The position numbers and the translations under genes are program-made. DNA of 6,129 nt. It comes from Spirochaetia bacterium. Its GTDB lineage: Bacteria > Spirochaetota > Leptospiria > Leptospirales > Leptonemataceae. The DNA is taken from positions 1 to 6,129 of the forward strand of contig JAOUOA010000193.1 of NCBI GenBank assembly GCA_029880625.1, in the 5' to 3' direction. This document shows positions 5,701 to 6,129 of the stretch, piece after piece. Below the pieces are notes generated by a model. It was not told where the DNA came from. It saw only the letters and a list, made by a program, of their open reading frames with translations, and did no database searches. Every line of letters starts with the position of its first letter. Within the stretch, counting starts at the first letter, position 1.

Positions 5701-6129
5701 ATCCAGATTTTCTTCAGTCCTCTTAATGCTGGTTTCTGCCAGACGTTCTGAAATATCCTGAATTTTAGATTCAGCTTCCTGGTGGATTCTGTCTATTCCC
5801 ATCAGAAGATTTTCAAGTCCGTTCCTAATTTGATTGATTTCGCTTTCTGCCTGTGCCATTTTTTTGAGACCGATGTCAATCCGTTCTGCCTGATCATTGA
5901 CATTGCGAGCTGTAGCGGCAATTCCTGAGACTTCTTTACCGATTGATTCAATCAGCTCCCTGTCCTCGTTTAATTCATTTAATTTTTCAGTAAAAGCGGC
6001 CAGGTCAGAATTCAGCTGATTGCGTATTTGACCGGATTGTTTTATCATTGTTGAAAAATCAATGGTTGCATCATGGATTGCACGAAGATGCTCGCGGGTT
6101 ACGTTTTCCAGCTGCTGATTTTGAATCTC
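2632..6129 (-). CDS. Giant SpiroCoCo-like coiled-coil protein with C-terminal HTH-like domain, 5' end cut by window
   Basis: At least 1165 residues are visible. The frame stays open to the right edge, 27 codons beyond the Met codon at 6048, reading EIQNQQLENV...HDATIDFST before that Met. I see no Shine-Dalgarno sequence there and the coiled-coil character continues upstream, so the true start lies outside the window. Numbering from that Met, residues 1-1070 contain no proline, and no cysteine occurs anywhere. The composition is rich in E, K, D, N, S, I and L, as in a continuous rod. Residues 209-431 are an 11-residue (hendecad) array with W/F/L at the last position. Residues 698-733 hold two similar 18-residue units. 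A proline-containing acidic linker (about 1071-1095) leads to a compact tail (1100-1138) resembling a helix-turn-helix. No membrane segment is visible. Architecture resembles the spirochaetal SpiroCoCo family, a comparison made from memory; a structural, cytoskeletal or chromosome-organising role is speculative. It is convergent with tpm, with a 14-bp gap. Confidence 0.87.
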   Translation of the reverse strand, partial: EIQNQQLENVTREHLRAIHDATIDFSTMIKQSGQIRNQLNSDLAAFTEKLNELNEDRELIESIGKEVSGIAATARNVNDQAERIDIGLKKMAQAESEINQIRNGLENLLMGIDRIHQEAESKIQDISERLAETSIKRTEENLDHVQRQISSVMHQIENVETKLDSVDTDLENRRLSAENNIDILKESIQKNLHDFSEMERSRINTSVQTLESQIQSIEESVEQNTLHADEMTAKISDLHSSIENKWRNEAEMLQNKWNGLALQLETDWTEKIARMKNSFNENTEEIREQIKREIIEAEERFNIESLDLEEKLNSETHQLKTRWEHDLNQFNDKYSSIEEKFDSRFSEMQNQIDENTDSVSSHFNSIKENLDEKFSGFQKIWDDKTAEFHNKWAQLSENLESMWKIEIKGIEERWKEGAFDLEEKLNQESSRIEEKWILETGRLEEKFGDIENRLLERFHSLENGLKAIRTTAVESIQNEVGRIRSDLDNFNLEAISRRDEILNETRRMAEGMGDQINLFQEKYLEAENRLIKFADQEKNEIRSRIESFEEDWNEMEDRRLASVEDKIKNMENMIDEIRDREIKSLGKEADVYREEFKSFIKESQEHLDLHASNLENSLKNLSQEEEFNLIKFKEKISEISSSMGDLTGELRQSLKNETDNSISLIKEARQKEEDTMIRAKDELNKIQDDLMEKAEEISTSIIEIEKVRKTADEKSLHALDNISSRQDEALDELETRAMKFLSEQDEKLGELSKTIDEKISQHLTNLVNNGQFKVDELEARISSSIQNAASNMEEDLEKARSDFRQIRDEVKNEMEKNAVLKEEIFDELAEDVSRLKKFEDRLSVIDRAQDLTEKLDQTVEILSDRLEMAREENSKIDHYMNNLEAVRQSRKELERELGLIDVQKAKLSDTEKYISGINHKVEELHDRFDIISAGEQMADRMEERIISLNDYKDSFEKFFIEMSEKKKYMENAIRFIEKSKQQIKDSKDISEKLLQKVERAEIRQIDMEKHLQTLEGKTNLLNNMEDEIQKVEARFDQMEGLMKDMENRQKQIGSMNRRMEEIRSDGEEMKIEIESLLTEADEKMERLSAFYQMVEKTIDSKDNSPESLEDDMFDRAKTKTASGVADWKRDGILSLYLNHKWEPDLIADRMKIDPAVVRAVISSHV
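4756..5424 (-). repeat. Hendecad (11-residue, 33-bp) array with periodic Trp/Phe in the coiled-coil protein
   Basis: Residues 209-431 divide into 20 units of 11 residues with one 3-residue insertion (330-332). The last position of the units is W219, W230, W241, F252, I263, F274, L285, W296, Y307, F318, T329, then after the slip L343, W354, W365, W376, W387, L398, W409, F420, F431. Position 7 is almost always I, L, M or F, and positions 8-10 favour E-E-K/R, as in IEEKW, LEEKF and IEERW. An 11-residue period over three helical turns gives a nearly straight or slightly right-handed coiled coil rather than the usual left-handed heptad one. The pattern is directly seen; the geometry follows from known hendecad proteins. 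Confidence 0.85.

Noticed and set aside
5263..5751. 162-codon open frame on the plus strand opposite the coiled-coil gene, plus similar frames at 3596-3982, 4028-4321 and 4312-4644
   Set aside because: These are antisense shadows. The coding strand is rich in GAA, GAT, AAA and AAG codons, whose complements TTC, ATC, TTT and CTT are never stops. The predicted proteins are Phe/Ser/Leu-rich with no recognisable motif.
2632..6129. Chemoreceptor signalling domain or SMC-type ATPase as an explanation for the coiled coil
   Set aside because: No Walker A or B or ABC signature motif and no membrane helix or chemoreceptor hairpin tip is visible in the 1165 residues seen. An N-terminal domain outside the window cannot be excluded.

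Overview
The window is moderately AT-rich and tightly packed, most likely from a spirochaete chromosome. That inference rests mainly on the very long coiled-coil protein at the right end, which resembles the 'SpiroCoCo' coiled-coil proteins annotated in many spirochaetes. The other genes are widespread bacterial families and do not fix the taxonomy. There are five protein genes, two of them cut by the window edges. I see no tRNA, rRNA, CRISPR array or mobile element.

Layout from left to right. (1) 2-604 (+): the 3' part of a PlsC-like glycerolipid acyltransferase. (2) 637-1374 (-): a YgjP/DUF45-type zinc metallopeptidase-like protein, convergent with the first gene. It has a near-consensus promoter so close to its start codon that the mRNA may be leaderless. 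(3) 1448-1717 (-): an 89-residue protein of unknown function with a CX4CXC cysteine cluster. A 9-bp inverted repeat has one arm covering its Shine-Dalgarno sequence. (4) A 246-bp divergent intergenic region (1718-1963) with candidate promoters on both strands and a perfect 14-bp palindrome. (5) 1964-2617 (+): a full-length bacterial thiopurine S-methyltransferase (Tpm). (6) 2632-6129 (-): at least 1165 residues of almost uninterrupted coiled coil, running off the right edge and ending in a small helix-turn-helix-like domain.

The genes do not form an obvious pathway. They look like independently transcribed units: two tail-to-tail pairs (604/637 and 2617/2632) and one head-to-head pair (1717/1964). 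The most striking content is in the coiled-coil gene. It has more than 1070 residues without a proline and no cysteine. A 220-residue stretch has Trp/Phe/Leu recurring exactly every 11 residues, with one 3-residue phase slip. Part of that stretch looks internally duplicated. The compact tail resembles a DNA-binding or protein-binding HTH. No complete new multi-gene system is evident.
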